Positions 1-11,089 of a stretch of 64,000 bases of DNA are shown in pieces. The notes under the pieces are model-generated. The model saw nothing but the letters and a program-made list of their open reading frames with translations, was not told the DNA's origin and did not search any database. The stretch comes from Meconema thalassinum (Eukaryota; Arthropoda; Insecta; Orthoptera; Tettigoniidae), in assembly GCA_946902985.2 (NCBI GenBank), contig OX336397.1, positions 149,599,890 to 149,663,889 on the forward strand. Direction: 5' to 3'. Every line of letters starts with the position of its first letter. The first letter of the stretch is position 1. Both the position numbers and the translations under genes were made by a program.

Positions 1-216
1 GAAGTGTTTAACTGTTGTCTACCAGAACTGAGAATAGACAGATTTGATTCCCACCTCAGCCATCCTAGAAGTGTTTTACTGTTGTCTACCAGAACTGAGA
101 ATAGACAGATTTGATTCCCACCTCAGCCATCCTAGAAGTGTTTTACTGTTGTCTACCAGAACTGAGAATGGACAGATTTGATTCCCACCTCAGCCATCCT
201 AGAAGTGTTTTACTGT
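1..216. repeat. 67-bp tandem repeat derived from a SINE segment
   Basis: Just over three head-to-tail copies of a 67-bp unit are visible: the string GAAGTGTTT recurs at positions 1, 68, 135 and 202. On the minus strand each unit reads 'ggctgaggtgggaatc', which resembles the internal (box B-like) part of the SINE copy at about 62.95 kb. I infer a short SINE segment amplified into a minisatellite. The array may continue left of the window. Confidence 0.8.
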
Positions 217-218
217 TG

Positions 219-1200
219 TTTACTATTTCTATTCCTGGGTGTCTTAGTATGTATCCTACCAACCTATCTCTTAACTTCATAAGCAGTCGCCAGAAACATG
301 TTTTTCTCTTGTCTAAGTATTTTTTTTTGTCTTTAACTCTATCTACCCATCTGAGGCCACTGCAACCCGCACATGGCGGCGAACCTTGGAACGTAAAGAA
401 TGATAATCAAGCTTTTGATCTCCACCTGGTTTGACCATTGTTCCTGTGGCAGTCTTGTGGTTTTGATGGTTGATAAAAGACGGCCATTTAACTTCTGGTG
501 CTTTCTGACACTTGATGCTAACTCCAAGATTGAAGAGCTCAGCGGACCCTACAGGGTATTATTGAATTTTGCTGCTGATGATGATGGCGTTGTTTGAGTC
601 TACATTCTTTTCAATGATTTGATGCAGCGCTCCATGTTTTCCTGTCCTGAGCTAATTGTTTCATCTCTACATAGCTACCACACCCTACATCCAAGTCAAT
701 CTGTTTACACATTCTAACCTTGGTCTACCCCTACAGTTCTTGCTCTCGACTCTTCCTTCCATAACTAAGCTTGTTCTTCCTGGGTGTCTTAGTATATATT
801 CTACCAACCTATCTCTTAACTTCATTAGCAGTCGCCAGAAACATCTTTTTTCTCTTGTCTTAATACTTCTTTATCTGTAACTCTATCTACCCATCTGATC
901 CTCATCATTCTCCTGTAACATCACATTTCAAATGCTTTAATTCTTCTCATTTCTACTACACCAATAGTCCAAGTTTCACATCCAGAAAATGCCACGCTCC
1001 AGACAAAGGCTTTTAAAAATGACTTCCTAATACCTAAATCTATATTTGATGTTTGATGTCAACATATTGTGTTTTTTTTTGTAAAACAGCTTTCCTGGTC
1101 TGAGCCAACCTACTTTTTAAATCCTCTTCGCTTTGTCCATCAATGGTTAATTCGCTTCCTAAGTAACAGAAGTCTCCTACTTCCTTCAGCTTTTTTTACC
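219..1200 (-). mobile_element. Non-LTR retrotransposon 3' fragments (RT C-terminal region)
   Basis: Two pieces (219-360 and 595-1200) match the same minus-strand sequence that also occurs inside the palindrome at 17.3-17.75 kb (+) and 29.27-29.75 kb (-). The conserved part encodes the LINE ORF2 tail, with motifs such as a 'RRMMKI' cluster and a 'GHVLRHPR' segment in the better copy. Here the frame is broken and the element is truncated at its 5' end. The 361-594 interval between the pieces is unrelated and shows nothing recognisable. Confidence 0.6.
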
Positions 1201-1547
1201 TGCCAAGTTGATGATGATGATGATGATAATTATTAAAACTGTGATTGGTGAGGGGTTTCGCCTCGGACACCAAGCTGGCTCATCAGCGAGCTCTTTTGCG
1301 GATTTTGGAGTCCAGGCGATGTGAAACGTGAAGATAAGTCAAATATTTTTGTAAGTCAAAACATGATTCCCATTGCAATAGTTAGTTTTCTAACAAAATC
1401 TACCTAAAAAGGAATAATACAACAAAGCGTTGAATGACGCGCCTACTTCTTCATCTTCTTGATGTTGATGACCATCTGAATTATTTGATGTCATGGTTGC
1501 GAATGATGATTTTTCAAAGACAGCAAGATCTTATATACCCCAACGCA

Positions 1548-1850
1548 AAAGTTTGTGGAGGTCAGACATAGATTCTATACATGTAACACACGTCCCTTGT
1601 CATCACGTTTCCTGCCAAATGTAGTTTGTGGAGGTCAACTACTATATGTTATACACATATAACACGCGTTCCTTGTCATCGCGTTTACTACCAAATTTAG
1701 TTTGAGGAAGGACAACTACCATATGTTACACACACGTAACACACGTCCCTTGTCATCACGTTTACTGCCAAATGTAAATTGTGGAGGACAACTACCATAT
1801 GTTATACACACATTACACCCGTCCCTTGTCATCACGTTTACTGCCAAATG
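1548..1850. repeat. Four ~76-bp tandem repeats upstream of the Polinton polymerase
   Basis: A unit of about 76 bp recurs about four times. Each has a 'TTTGTGGAGG' start, a CATATGTTA/ACACAC core and a 'CCTTGTCATC' end. The array lies directly upstream of a TATA-type promoter and the Polinton genes, so it may be sub-terminal Polinton sequence or an enhancer. The preceding stretch 1201-1547 has only a short GAT microsatellite. Confidence 0.65.
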
Positions 1851-1884
1851 TTTGCAAACATGGTGTTGTCCTTCTTGCAAATTT

Positions 1885-2335
1885 TATATAAACCCATACA
1901 GTATTGGCAGATATCAGGTCAGTCCACGATCCCGTAGACTTCACATTGTGTCGCTCCTGAAGCTTCTCAAACAGGTGAGTAATATTCAACACAATTTTTA
2001 AGTATCCAACTGTTGGTTCTACAACCAACTTTAAAGATTATTCAAGTGGATATATATTTGACTATTTGCAACTAGTTGCCATTATTTGGATTGATGTTAC
2101 ACAATAGAAGGGGTCACACTTCGCTAAATCCGTGTAGCCTACAAGGACTTAGCGCAACTAGAAGGCTTATTGCCTAGCAAATATGTCTTGTATAAACACT
2201 TGATGTTTTAGTCCAGAGACTTGGGTTTGAGATATTGATTTGTCCTCGGCACGCTAATAAATAATGGTGGTGGGGTTACCTTAACAATTCTGAAATTTTT
2301 AATAGTTTACCTATACACATAATATTAACTTTCAG
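1885..2335 (+). promoter_or_regulatory. Putative TATA promoter, leader exon and intron
   Basis: TATATAAA at 1885-1892 precedes a TCAGTC arthropod-type initiator at 1919-1924. About 50 nt later there is a strong donor, CAG|GTGAGT, at 1971-1980. A TTTCAG acceptor ends at 2335, only 7 nt before the ATG at 2343. The predicted 361-nt intron would place a short non-coding exon (about 1921-1974) in front of the polymerase-side genes. This is read from motifs only. Confidence 0.45.
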
Positions 2336-2342
2336 AGCCAAT

Positions 2343-2656
2343 ATGACATCAATAAAAATCGCCAATTCCATAGGGAGAGATGCTGGACCAGAGACAAAAC
2401 GTCTACAGGACTTGGTGGTTAATGAGTCCTACTTGGTGACAGCTGTTTTCAGTGTCAAACTAAATTCGGCGAACAAATTGTCAGTGAATTGGAAGATGTT
2501 GCTGTTTTTTTACCTGCTGGATTCAAGGAACTCAGCGAGGAAGCTGTAAATGACCTCAACAAAGGAACCATCTACTTAAAATATTTAGGACTTGAAAATA
2601 AAAGTTGTCTTGTTGAGTTTATAGAAGAAAAAATACAATTTAAAATTTGTTGTTAA
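2343..2656 (+). pseudogene. Small Polinton early protein, frameshifted
   Basis: The first ~40 residues run from ATG 2343 to a 'FSVK' segment. The frame then slips by one base near 2460 and resumes with 'TKFGEQIV', 'VFLPAGF' and 'YLKYLGL' before a stop at 2656. This pattern (TKFG, VFLP, LN..YL.Y.G) is the short protein found beside DNA polymerase B in insect Polintons. Its function is not known to me; a small beta-rich, OB-like nucleic-acid binder is a guess. The single frameshift means no intact product from this copy. Confidence 0.6.
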
Positions 2657-2749
2657 AACAGAATTTGCAAGGAAAATAAACCCTGTCTCACTCTCTGCAA
2701 AACTGTTCAGTTTTTGTTGTTGTTGTAAATGTAAGTACTAAGTGAAATC

Positions 2750-5330
2750 ATGTCAGCACCAGAACCGATTTGGCAAGATGTGGACAGTTGCTTTCATAAC
2801 AAGCTATGTAGCACTCAATTCAATAATGACACTAAAATTGTACATCCAAATGAATATTTAAACACTGGCTACACCATTTTTCAAAGTAAAATACAAGACT
2901 GTTTAAGGCAACACGTGGCGATGAAAGTGAACGCTGAATCATCATGTGAATTTGTTATCTTAAAACAAGGTGTGGAAACCAAACATCAAATCTATTTGCA
3001 TTCCAAAATGACGGAAATATACCGCACTGTTAATATACACAGTTGGTATAATAAAACAATGTTGATAAATTAATGACACACTTTGCCGAGTTTCATGAAT
3101 TAGAAAGCGGCAAATCGCTGGAGGCTATCAATCACCTTTAAATTAACATATGCACATTCGATCCAATGAACAGTGGTTCACGTCATGTTAATTTACCCGA
3201 GCGGTTGAAACACGTCAAGGAGTTATTAACGTGGACAATAATGATGCGTATTGTTTTGTTTGGGCACTTGCTGCGGGGCTAAGTCCTGCAAATAATAATG
3301 TTCACAGAATGGGTAAATATCACAAGAAATTTATGGAATTAATGATCAGTCTAAATTTAACAGACATAGAATTTCCAATGGACCTCATCACCATCTCTTG
3401 TTTTGAATCTAAAAATCTACTTTACTCCATTAATATATACGGAGTTGAAAGTCATAAAGTTGTAGGTCCACTTTATGTGACAAAGGCAAAAAAAAAGAGA
3501 GACATTTAATTTACTGCACATTGAAGGTTAATCGTGTAATCATTATTGTTTCATCAAAGATCTTTCCAGATTAGTTAGTTCGCAACTTGCAAAGAGAAAA
3601 AAGAGGTTACATATATGTGATCGCTGTCTGCATTAGTTCACCAACAGTCAAAAGTTGATAGCACATACTATTGATTGCGCCACACAACCAGCTGTAAAAA
3701 TTACGTTTCCAGAAAAGGATAAAGCCCGTATGAAATTTCAAAATGTGTGTCATCAAGATCCGCTTCCATTTACAGTATATGCAGATTTTGAATGTCTAAC
3801 CACACCCATTGACACGTGTAACCCAGACCCGTCACAACCGTACACTCAACAAGTACAGCAACACATGCCATTTAGTTGTGTCCCAAACGTGATTTGTTCA
3901 TACGACTCTTTGCTTTCATATTTTAAATTGTATCAAAACGCAGATGCTGCTCCTTGGCTTTTAAACGAATTGGATGCCTTGGCAGATCGGGTGTACAATA
4001 TCCTGGAAAATCCAATTCCGCTTCAAATGTAGGATGCAGACGAGGTGGCCTTTTCAACGGCAACCACTTTTCACATTTGTCAAAAGCCAATATTACCTTG
4101 TGACACACCTGTAAGAGACCATAATCGGTACACTGGAAAATTTAGAGGAACGGCTCATAGTGCATGTAATTTGGCCTATAAAAGAGCAAGCTATATTTCT
4201 TGTTCCCTACACAATATGTCTCGATATTATGTGCATCTAATTATTAAGTAATTTGCCAACATTGAAAACCAAAAGTTTAGTTTAAATCCACAAAATCATG
4301 AACATTTCATTTCGTTTTCAAAATGGCGGAATGGAATCAGTATACGATTTTTAGATTCATATAGATTCATCGCATCGTCATTGGATGCGCTTGTTCAAGG
4401 GCTTCACCCGAACAATTTGCATTCTGTACGTCAACACTTTACCGATGACAAACAATTTCAATTATGCATTCGAAAAGGGGTGTTTCCATATAATTATGTA
4501 AACAATTGGGCATGTTTACAGGAATATGCACTCCCTTCAAAAGATAAATTCTACAACGATTTAACAAAGAGTTATATTTCTGAAGAAGACTATTTACACG
4601 CCCAAAAAGTATGGGATGTGTTCTAGGTATCAACTTTGGGGGAGTATGCAGATTTATACCTCAAAATTGATACACTACTTTTGACAGACACGTTTGTCTT
4701 GAAATCCAGCCCATTACTACACCCTTTCCGGATATATTTGGGACTGTATGTTGAAGGTAACTGGAATAGAACTGGAAATAATAACATATGTCGACATGCT
4801 GCTCTTTTTTGAACGTGGGATACGTGGCGGGCTTGTATCGCTTGTGCCAAAACATTCCAATGCAAATAATCCATATCTGGATACATACAAATTAAAACAG
4901 CCTACAACATACATCATCTACCTGGATTGTAACAATTTATATGGATATGCTATGGAAAAACCACTTCCGTATCAAAATTTTCGATGGCTGACTTCAGATG
5001 AAGTTTCAAATTTTAATTTACTAGACGGGTTGAGCAATGACAAACGTGGCCATGTGCTAGAAGTCAACTTATTATACCCTCGTGAGATACACAATGATCA
5101 TTCTGATCTGCCATTTTGTGTTGAAAAACCTGCAACCTCCCAGTTCACGTTCAAACAATAAAAAGTTGCTGGCAACATTAAATTCGAAACTTCGGTACGT
5201 CATACACATTGAAAATTTAATGCAATGTTCGAAACATGTTTGGAAACTACAATCCATTCATCGCATTATTTGTTTTGACCTAAAACCATGGTTACAACCA
5301 TCATTGGCTATCACTCGCGAACGAGTATAA
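2750..5330 (+). pseudogene. Polinton protein-primed DNA polymerase B, N-terminal two thirds (broken)
   Basis: Family-B DNA polymerase that would replicate the Polinton from its ends. Starting at ATG 2750, several frames carry consecutive family blocks: an 'IYRTVNIHSWYN' segment, 'FPMDLITISCFE' and 'PLYVTKAKKK', a zinc-binding 'LHICDRCL' stretch, and the exonuclease motif 'YADFECLT' with its D-x-E pair (about 3780). A second Cys/His region follows ('FHICQKPI', 'GKFRGTAHS', 'CNLAYK'), then 'RKGVFPYNYV', 'GEYADLYLK' and the palm segment 'YLDCNNLYGYAM' (about 4915). At least five frame changes or stops separate these blocks. Homology ends at about 5330, where a LINE is inserted; the rest resumes at 9311. 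Confidence 0.88.
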
Positions 5331-5348
5331 AATTGTCTTCCAAAACAT

Positions 5349-5615
5349 TCACTGGTGGGTTCTCAGGTGACTGTAGAGACCAATCATTGAGCCACAAACT
5401 CTTCCACACTGGTGGCAAGTTTCATCATCCCTAAGATGCTGAGGGTTGTATCTTCTCATAGACTCCCGTTCTTTACGAGCGATTCGTTTCAGAGCCTCAG
5501 AACTCCGGCGGTCCTGCTCGAAACATAGAGGACCATTGTGAACGAGTCGACGCCATGCCAGACGGTCAGCTGCTGTAGTCTCCCAATTTGGGATGTCAAT
5601 CGAGCATTTCTTCAT
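5349..5615 (-). pseudogene. LINE C-terminal CCHH zinc finger
   Basis: This 88-codon stretch ends in 'CHQCGRVCGSMIGLYSHLRTH', a C2H2 finger typical of the 3' end of these endonuclease/RT elements. A basic 'KERESMRRYNP' segment precedes it. It sits one frame off the RT segment ending at 5664, so it was presumably the end of the same polyprotein. Confidence 0.7.
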
Positions 5616-5663
5616 GTTTGACTTTAAAGCATCCTTGAATCTCTTCCTCTGTCCTCCCTGATG

Positions 5664-7540
5664 TCACTTTCCACTTGTTAGTTGAGCATACATAATTGGT
5701 TTAGGAAGGCGAGTATCTGGCATGCGAAGGACATGACCAGTCCACCTCAGTTGACGTTTCAAGATCATAGCCTCCACGCTGGTAGTGCTAGCGTTTTCCA
5801 GGGCACTGATGTTTGTTCGTCGATCTTGCCAGCTGATTTTATGGATCCTCCTCAGACAACGTTGTTGGTACTTCTCTAAGCATTTTATGTGCCTTTTGTA
5901 GGGAGTCAAGCATTCACATCCATAAAGAAGTGTTGGTATTACAATAGCTTGATATACAAGGAGCTTTATGCGAGTGTTGACATCCGCATTATCGATGACC
6001 CTCTTTCGCAATCGACCGAAAGCTGCACTAGCGCAATTTAAGCGGTGTTGGATTTCAGCATCGATATTGGCATAAGCTGAGAGATGACTACCAAGGTATG
6101 GAAAGTGCTCAACATTCAATAATACCTCGCCCTTGGCAGTAATGACAGGGGCAGTAGCATGTGAATTAGGCGCAGGCTGATGTAGAATCTGAGTCTTTTT
6201 GGAATTGAGGTCTAGACCAATGCTGTTATATGCAGCAGTGAATGCATTTATCATTATCTGAATATCTTGTACCGAGCTAGCGAGAATAGCATTATCATCT
6301 GCATACTGGTGTTCCATTACACATGTTGAGAAGACCTTGGTCGTTGCTTGCAGTCGGCTGAGATTGAAAAATCCTCCTTCAGTTCTGAATTCAATTGCAA
6401 TGCTTTGTGGGACTTCGTCTCTAATAAGGTGAATTATGGTTCCAACGAAAATTGTGAAGAGCGTAGGGGCAATAACAGACCCCCTGTTTAACCCCAGTTG
6501 TTATTTCAAATCGTTCACCTGTGATAACAGTACCATACATGTTATCGTGCAGAAGGTGCAAGAGTTTAATAAATTTTGGTGGGCAGCCGATGAGGGCCAA
6601 GATTTAAGAGAGAGCCTCTCTGTTAACTGAATCGAAGGCCTTAACAACGTCAATGAATGCCACGTACAGAGGGCGATTTTGTTCTCTCATGCATTTGTCT
6701 GTCACAGAAAATCATGTCGGTAGTTCCACGATTGGGTGTGAAACCACATTGTGATTCGGGTAAACACTTTTCAGCAAGTGGCATTAGAGGTGTGGCTAGA
6801 ATTCTAGCTAGAATTTTTCCAGCGACCGAAAGTAGGGATATTCCGCGATAGTTACCACAATGAGTTTAGTCCCTTTTTTTAAATATGGTTACCAACAAAG
6901 CATCTTTGAGTTCAGCAGGAATGGTTTCAGAGGTCCATATTTTGACAAAGAATTGATGAAGATACTCAGTGAGGATTTGTCCACCTTCCTTGAAGAATTC
7001 CGCCGGTATACCATCTGATCCAGCGGCTTTGTTATTCCTCAGTTGACCCTATCAACTTCTTGCAGTGAAAGTTCATTATCAAGGTGATGCTGCAACGACT
7101 TTTGAGGAATCTTAATAAATATTTCCTCGTCAACATGTGTATCCCTGTTTAGTAGTTCATGGAAGTGTTCCAACGGTTGCTGATAGATTGGGTATCTTTG
7201 AGAAGTGTGGAGACATCTTTGGATCGTAATGGATGTACACCTCTTGTGGACGGTCCATAAATAGCCTTAATGGCAGTGAAGAAAGCATGCTGATTACTTT
7301 TTCTGCAAGTTGCTGAATTTCCTGGGTTTTTAAGGTCCACCATTGATTTTTGAGGGCACGTGCTTTTCTTTGAACTGCAGCTTTAGCTTCTTGATACTTC
7401 TAGCAGAAGAGTTGTAGTTGTTTTGCCATTCAGTGTAAGCTTTTCTCTTAATGTCAATGAGACTCTGGATTTCAGTGTCGTTTTCATCAAATCAATCCTG
7501 ATGTTTGCGTGTGGTGTAGCCTACAGATTCTATGCAAGAT
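5664..7540 (-). pseudogene. LINE reverse transcriptase domain, broken
   Basis: The best-preserved part (6317 down to 5664, 217 codons) begins at the catalytic 'YADD' box (MEHQYADDNAIL). It continues through 'GLDLNSKKTQIL', 'YLGSHLSAYANID' and 'QRCLRRIHKISW' to 'RWTGHVLRMPDTRLPK', the usual thumb and connection of arthropod LINEs. Upstream, 6318-7540 still shows the fingers/palm in shifting frames, for example 'AFDSVNREAL' near 6630, with several stops. A copia/gypsy-type RT is excluded by these motifs and by the adjoining EEP domain. Confidence 0.82.
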
Positions 7541-7541
7541 G

Positions 7542-8542
7542 TCAGCACAGCATCCTTGAATCTTGGCCAGTGCTCTTCAATGTCATCAGGATAAAAACTG
7601 GGAAGATTTTTACCCTGAAGCTGTCGAAAATAAAGTTTTGCATCATCATCCTTAAGACGATCAGTGTCCAGTTTACGTCTGATGCGTTGCCTCTGGTTAC
7701 GTCTTTGTGAACACGTAGAGTCATCACAGATCGTATCAGTCGATGACCGGTCCAGTAGGCATCTGCATTTGTCAGAGCCCTTGTGAGTAAAACATCACGC
7801 TGGTCACGGGCACGTACAATTATATAGTCAATAAGGTGCCAATATTTGGATCTCGGTTGTTGCGAAGATGTCTTAAACTTGTCTCTCTGCCGGAATAACG
7901 TATTGGTGATGACCAGATTGTGTTCCGAAAACTTGGTGAGAAGAAGAGTTCCATTGGCATTGCATTTTCCCACACCATCCTTGCCAATCACGCCAGACCA
8001 TAGTACATAGTCCGTAACAACTCTGGCATTAAAATCACCCAGAAGAATAATTGTATCAGCTGTTGGAATGTCTGAGAGGAATGTGTCAAGTTGGGAGTAG
8101 AAGGCTTTTTTCTGTTCTTCCTCAGACTGGAGAGTTGGACCGTAAGCGCTGATTATGGTAGCACGCTGGTTATTTGAAGCTTAATGCGTAGGGTCATAAG
8201 TCTTTCATTTATGCCACAAGATAATTCGTAAAGGAGATGGACAAGTTGATTTTTAACAGCAAAGCCAACACCATGAATACGGGGCTCATTCACATCCTTA
8301 CCTCGCCAAAAGAAAGTGTAACCACCGCCATGCTCTCTGATTTGTCCTTCTCCAGCACGTCTGGTTTCACTGAGTGCTACAATATCTATATTAAATCGTC
8401 TTAACTCGCGAGAAATAATTGCAGTTCGTCTTTCCGGGCGTTGATCGGAATCATCCATTAGGGTACGGATGTCCCATGGTCCAAAGTTCATCTTCAATTG
8501 TTTCGACCGCATATGGTGTACCCTCTGGGTGTGGTTGCCCAT
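7542..8542 (-). pseudogene. LINE endonuclease domain (EEP), broken
   Basis: The segment starting at 8542 has 'NFGPWDIRTLM', 'FNIDIVALSETR' (with the catalytic glutamate) and 'GGGYTFFWRGK', followed by 'RIHGVGFAVKN'. All are hallmarks of the endonuclease/exonuclease/phosphatase fold in non-LTR elements. After a frame break near 8155 it continues with 'NLVITNTLF' and 'HLIDYIIV', then degenerates. It nicked target DNA in the ancestral element and is inactive here because of frameshifts. Confidence 0.8.
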
Positions 8543-9310
8543 TCAGATTATGTAATGGCTGACTATGTTTAGGGCACCTTTTCTAGCCCCCTCCCCCTGT
8601 GGGGTGAGCAGAGTGGGTCCTGAATAGGCCTGCTCAGTCACAAATGCAGCACACGAGTTGCTCAGCAGCCATAATCCTCAAGCAAGACGGCGATCACACA
8701 TTTGTCGCCTACGTGCCAGTTTGTCACTAGGAGCTCCCAGATTACACTATCCTGTTCCCGTCATAACTCCCCGATCGCCGCAGGACTTGATATGATTAAC
8801 GTTACAGTTATTTGGAAGACGCCTGTGCGGGGTATCTTTTAACGTGGGAATATTTTTGCACTTCAACAATCACATTTTCTTGACAGACTTGAAACAGATA
8901 TCCAGTGGCATAGAGAACTACGACGACTGGAAGATTCAGGTCCGCTGCAACCTTCTTCCGCCTTCCCGGCCATTGAAGCTGTATATGATTGCTCTACGCC
9001 CGGTCCGCCGTTGAAGACTTTCTATGCCGTTGACCACAAGTGGTTCATCCGCCTTTAGGGGAGGTTTCCCACCCCAAGGGCAAGAGAGTGTCCCATCCTC
9101 CATTAGTTCATCCGCCTCCCTAGAGAGCCGTTGACTTTATGGAGGTGGACTCCTTATCCCGGGAGCCACTCGGTCGTCAGAGCCTCGTCAGTCTAGAGCA
9201 GGGTGCACCATGAGCAGGTGAGGTTGACATTTGGATAAAAGTTCACCCCTTACAACCATATATGCAATTGAATACTCATTATCGCTAGCACGCCAAAACT
9301 ATATTCCACA

Positions 9311-10093
9311 TTTTTTTATAAATTAATGAACAATGCATGCTATGGTAAATCCATGGAGAATATTAGGAAACATAGACCTATCCATTTGGTGAACCACTGG
9401 GACGGTCGATATGGTGCACGAAAATATATTGCAATGCCCAATTTCCATTCTGTACGAGTCATTGAAACTGATTTAGTAACCATTGAATTGACAAAGATCG
9501 AAATCATGTATAACAAACCAATTTACTTGGGAATGGTAATACTTGACTTTTCTAAATTTATAATGTATCAATTTCATTATGAGTTTGCCAAACAAAAGTT
9601 TGGTGATGTAAAATTACTGTATATGTATACAGTCAGTCTTATTTATCAAACCAATTAGACAGATGTTTACTCTGTGATGAGACAACATCCAAGCTATTTT
9701 GATACCTCAAACTATCATTCTAACAATATGTTTGGCATAATACCCATGAATAAAAAGCACATTGGTCTATTTAAAGTTGAATGTGCTGGCGATGTAATGA
9801 CCGAATTTGTAGGTTTGGCGCCAAAAATTTACGCATTTTCAACACAAAAGAATAAAGGTCAATGCAAAGCGGAGGGTGTTCTTTGTAGCGTCACGCAATT
9901 CCTCAATGTTGAGGAATATCGATGTGTACTCTACGCAAACACTTCTCGCTTGTGCCAGCAAACACGCATCCTTTCAAAGAACCATAATGTCTTTAGAGTG
10001 AATCAAAATAAAACATCGCTTTCAACATATGACAATAAACGTATGTGGGATGGTCTAAATAGCTTGCCTTTTGGACATTTCCACACCAAGTAA
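9311..10093 (+). pseudogene. Polinton DNA polymerase B, C-terminal third (catalytic motif lost)
   Basis: Homology resumes with 'FYKLMNNACYGKSMENI' (motif B region), then 'KYIAMPNFHSV' and 'YNKPIYLGMVILDFSK'. The expected catalytic motif C of the form Y-T-D-T-D-S reads Y-M-Y-T-V-S at about 9621-9638, so both metal-binding aspartates are gone. A stop follows at 9656-9658. The frame then continues with 'GIIPMNKKHIGLFK' and 'MTEFVGLAPKIYAF' to a stop at 10093. The polymerase is therefore dead by substitution as well as by insertion. It faces the capsid block; AATAAA motifs lie between 10094 and 10242 on both strands. Confidence 0.88.
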
Positions 10094-10242
10094 ATAAGAA
10101 ACACTTTCATTTTTTTCAAACCTTTTTTTTACAATTAAAATTGTATGTTTTTTACAAGAAGAAAACTGTGAACACTTTTGTGAATTCTATGGTCTGGTGG
10201 ACTGACCTCAATAATAAATAATTAACAATATTTGATTCATGT

Positions 10243-10698
10243 TTATTTCTTTGTCCCTTTCCTCAGTAATCCACCACCACCTATCATTAGCTTCGACTTA
10301 ATAGCTCCTGCCACGATCAAGGCTGCAATCTTCTCACCAAAAGAAGCAGTAGATGACGTTACACGCTCCATGGCCTTTCTTAGAAGAATGTTGTCTGCAA
10401 CTCGACGTACTTCACCATTTTTGTCACTGTAAGCAATGTCATGATCCCTACACGCAGCATCCAATGCGTTGATTCCAGAATCCCCTCGTGCTAGAGACTG
10501 GTCTAGTTTAGTTCTAGGTCCACAAAATTGATAGCCAGGAATATGCAGTTCAATGGGAATTGCATCAATAGTCTTGTTAACTAGACCATGACCAGCAAAG
10601 GTCTGATATATCTTTTTCGAGCGTTGTCTTACATTCTGGTGCTGGTGATACTGCTGCCGCTGCCTCTTCTTCATCGCAACCATGAAATGATGAAACAA
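10243..10698 (-). CDS. Polinton phospholipase A2-like protein
   Basis: Open frame of 151 codons. After a basic, Gln/Arg-rich N-terminus it carries a parvovirus-type PLA2 fold: the calcium-loop region 'PGYQFCGPRTKL' and the active-site helix 'DAACRDHDIAY' with the His-Asp dyad. A C-terminal hydrophobic stretch ends in a Gly run. In viruses this fold opens endosomal membranes during entry; in Polintons the role is inferred. The second glycine of the calcium loop is Arg, which may impair catalysis. The frame is intact, and the 5' end overlaps the next gene in another frame. Confidence 0.75.
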   Translation of the reverse strand: MFHHFMVAMKKRQRQQYHQHQNVRQRSKKIYQTFAGHGLVNKTIDAIPIELHIPGYQFCGPRTKLDQSLARGDSGINALDAACRDHDIAYSDKNGEVRRVADNILLRKAMERVTSSTASFGEKIAALIVAGAIKSKLMIGGGGLLRKGTKK

Positions 10699-11056
10699 AG
10701 TCTTTACATGATTTTATATTTGCATGTCCGTGGTACAATTTGATGAGCTGACTTGTTCCACACTGTCTAATTGACGGCATTTTAGTAATAGACACTTGCT
10801 GGTGATGACTAAAGTCAGTGCATGGTTGTAGTTCGCGCAGACCAGGGTCACTGGCCCATTCACTAGGTACATTGGGCCAAATATTTTTCACCGCGTTTGA
10901 AGCAACATAAAAGAGGAACGCCTTGGGCAAAGCATTCAATTCCTCGTCACTGAAACTATCAAGCTTCTTTTTGCTGGCGAAAAACATGACAATAGCTCGC
11001 TCCGTGGGGTTGGCGTCCAAGCCTTCAATTGCAGCCATAATACTACACGTCCACAC
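10577..11056 (-). CDS. Polinton protein of unknown function
   Basis: 159 codons; the likely start is the second Met (MAAIEGLDANP), at 11038. Visible segments are 'RAIVMFFASKKKLDSF', 'LPKAFLFYVASNAV' and 'NIWPNVPSEWASDP'. The last ~40 codons overlap the PLA2-like gene in another frame and are Glu/Ala-rich, so the true end may be earlier. The position between the nuclease remnant and the PLA2-like gene suggests a virion or packaging accessory protein, but I recognise no domain. Confidence 0.5.
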   Translation of the reverse strand: MWTCSIMAAIEGLDANPTERAIVMFFASKKKLDSFSDEELNALPKAFLFYVASNAVKNIWPNVPSEWASDPGLRELQPCTDFSHHQQVSITKMPSIRQCGTSQLIKLYHGHANIKSCKDFVSSFHGCDEEEAAAAVSPAPECKTTLEKDISDLCWSWSS

Positions 11057-11089
11057 TGATCACTGGTATGTCTCACACTGTGGCCGACA

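Larger units (their letters stand above)
5331..9300 (-). mobile_element. Non-LTR retrotransposon (EEP endonuclease + RT), inserted in the polymerase gene
   Basis: A nearly full-length LINE lies antisense inside the polymerase gene: 5' region at 8543-9300, apurinic-like endonuclease at 7542-8542, reverse transcriptase at 5664-7540, and a C-terminal CCHH finger at 5349-5615. The ends are approximate because I cannot see a clear target-site duplication. The polymerase reading resumes within about 20 residues on the far side, which fixes both borders to a few tens of bases. The endonuclease sequence and C-terminal finger resemble CR1/L2-like arthropod elements; the clade is uncertain. Confidence 0.85.
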
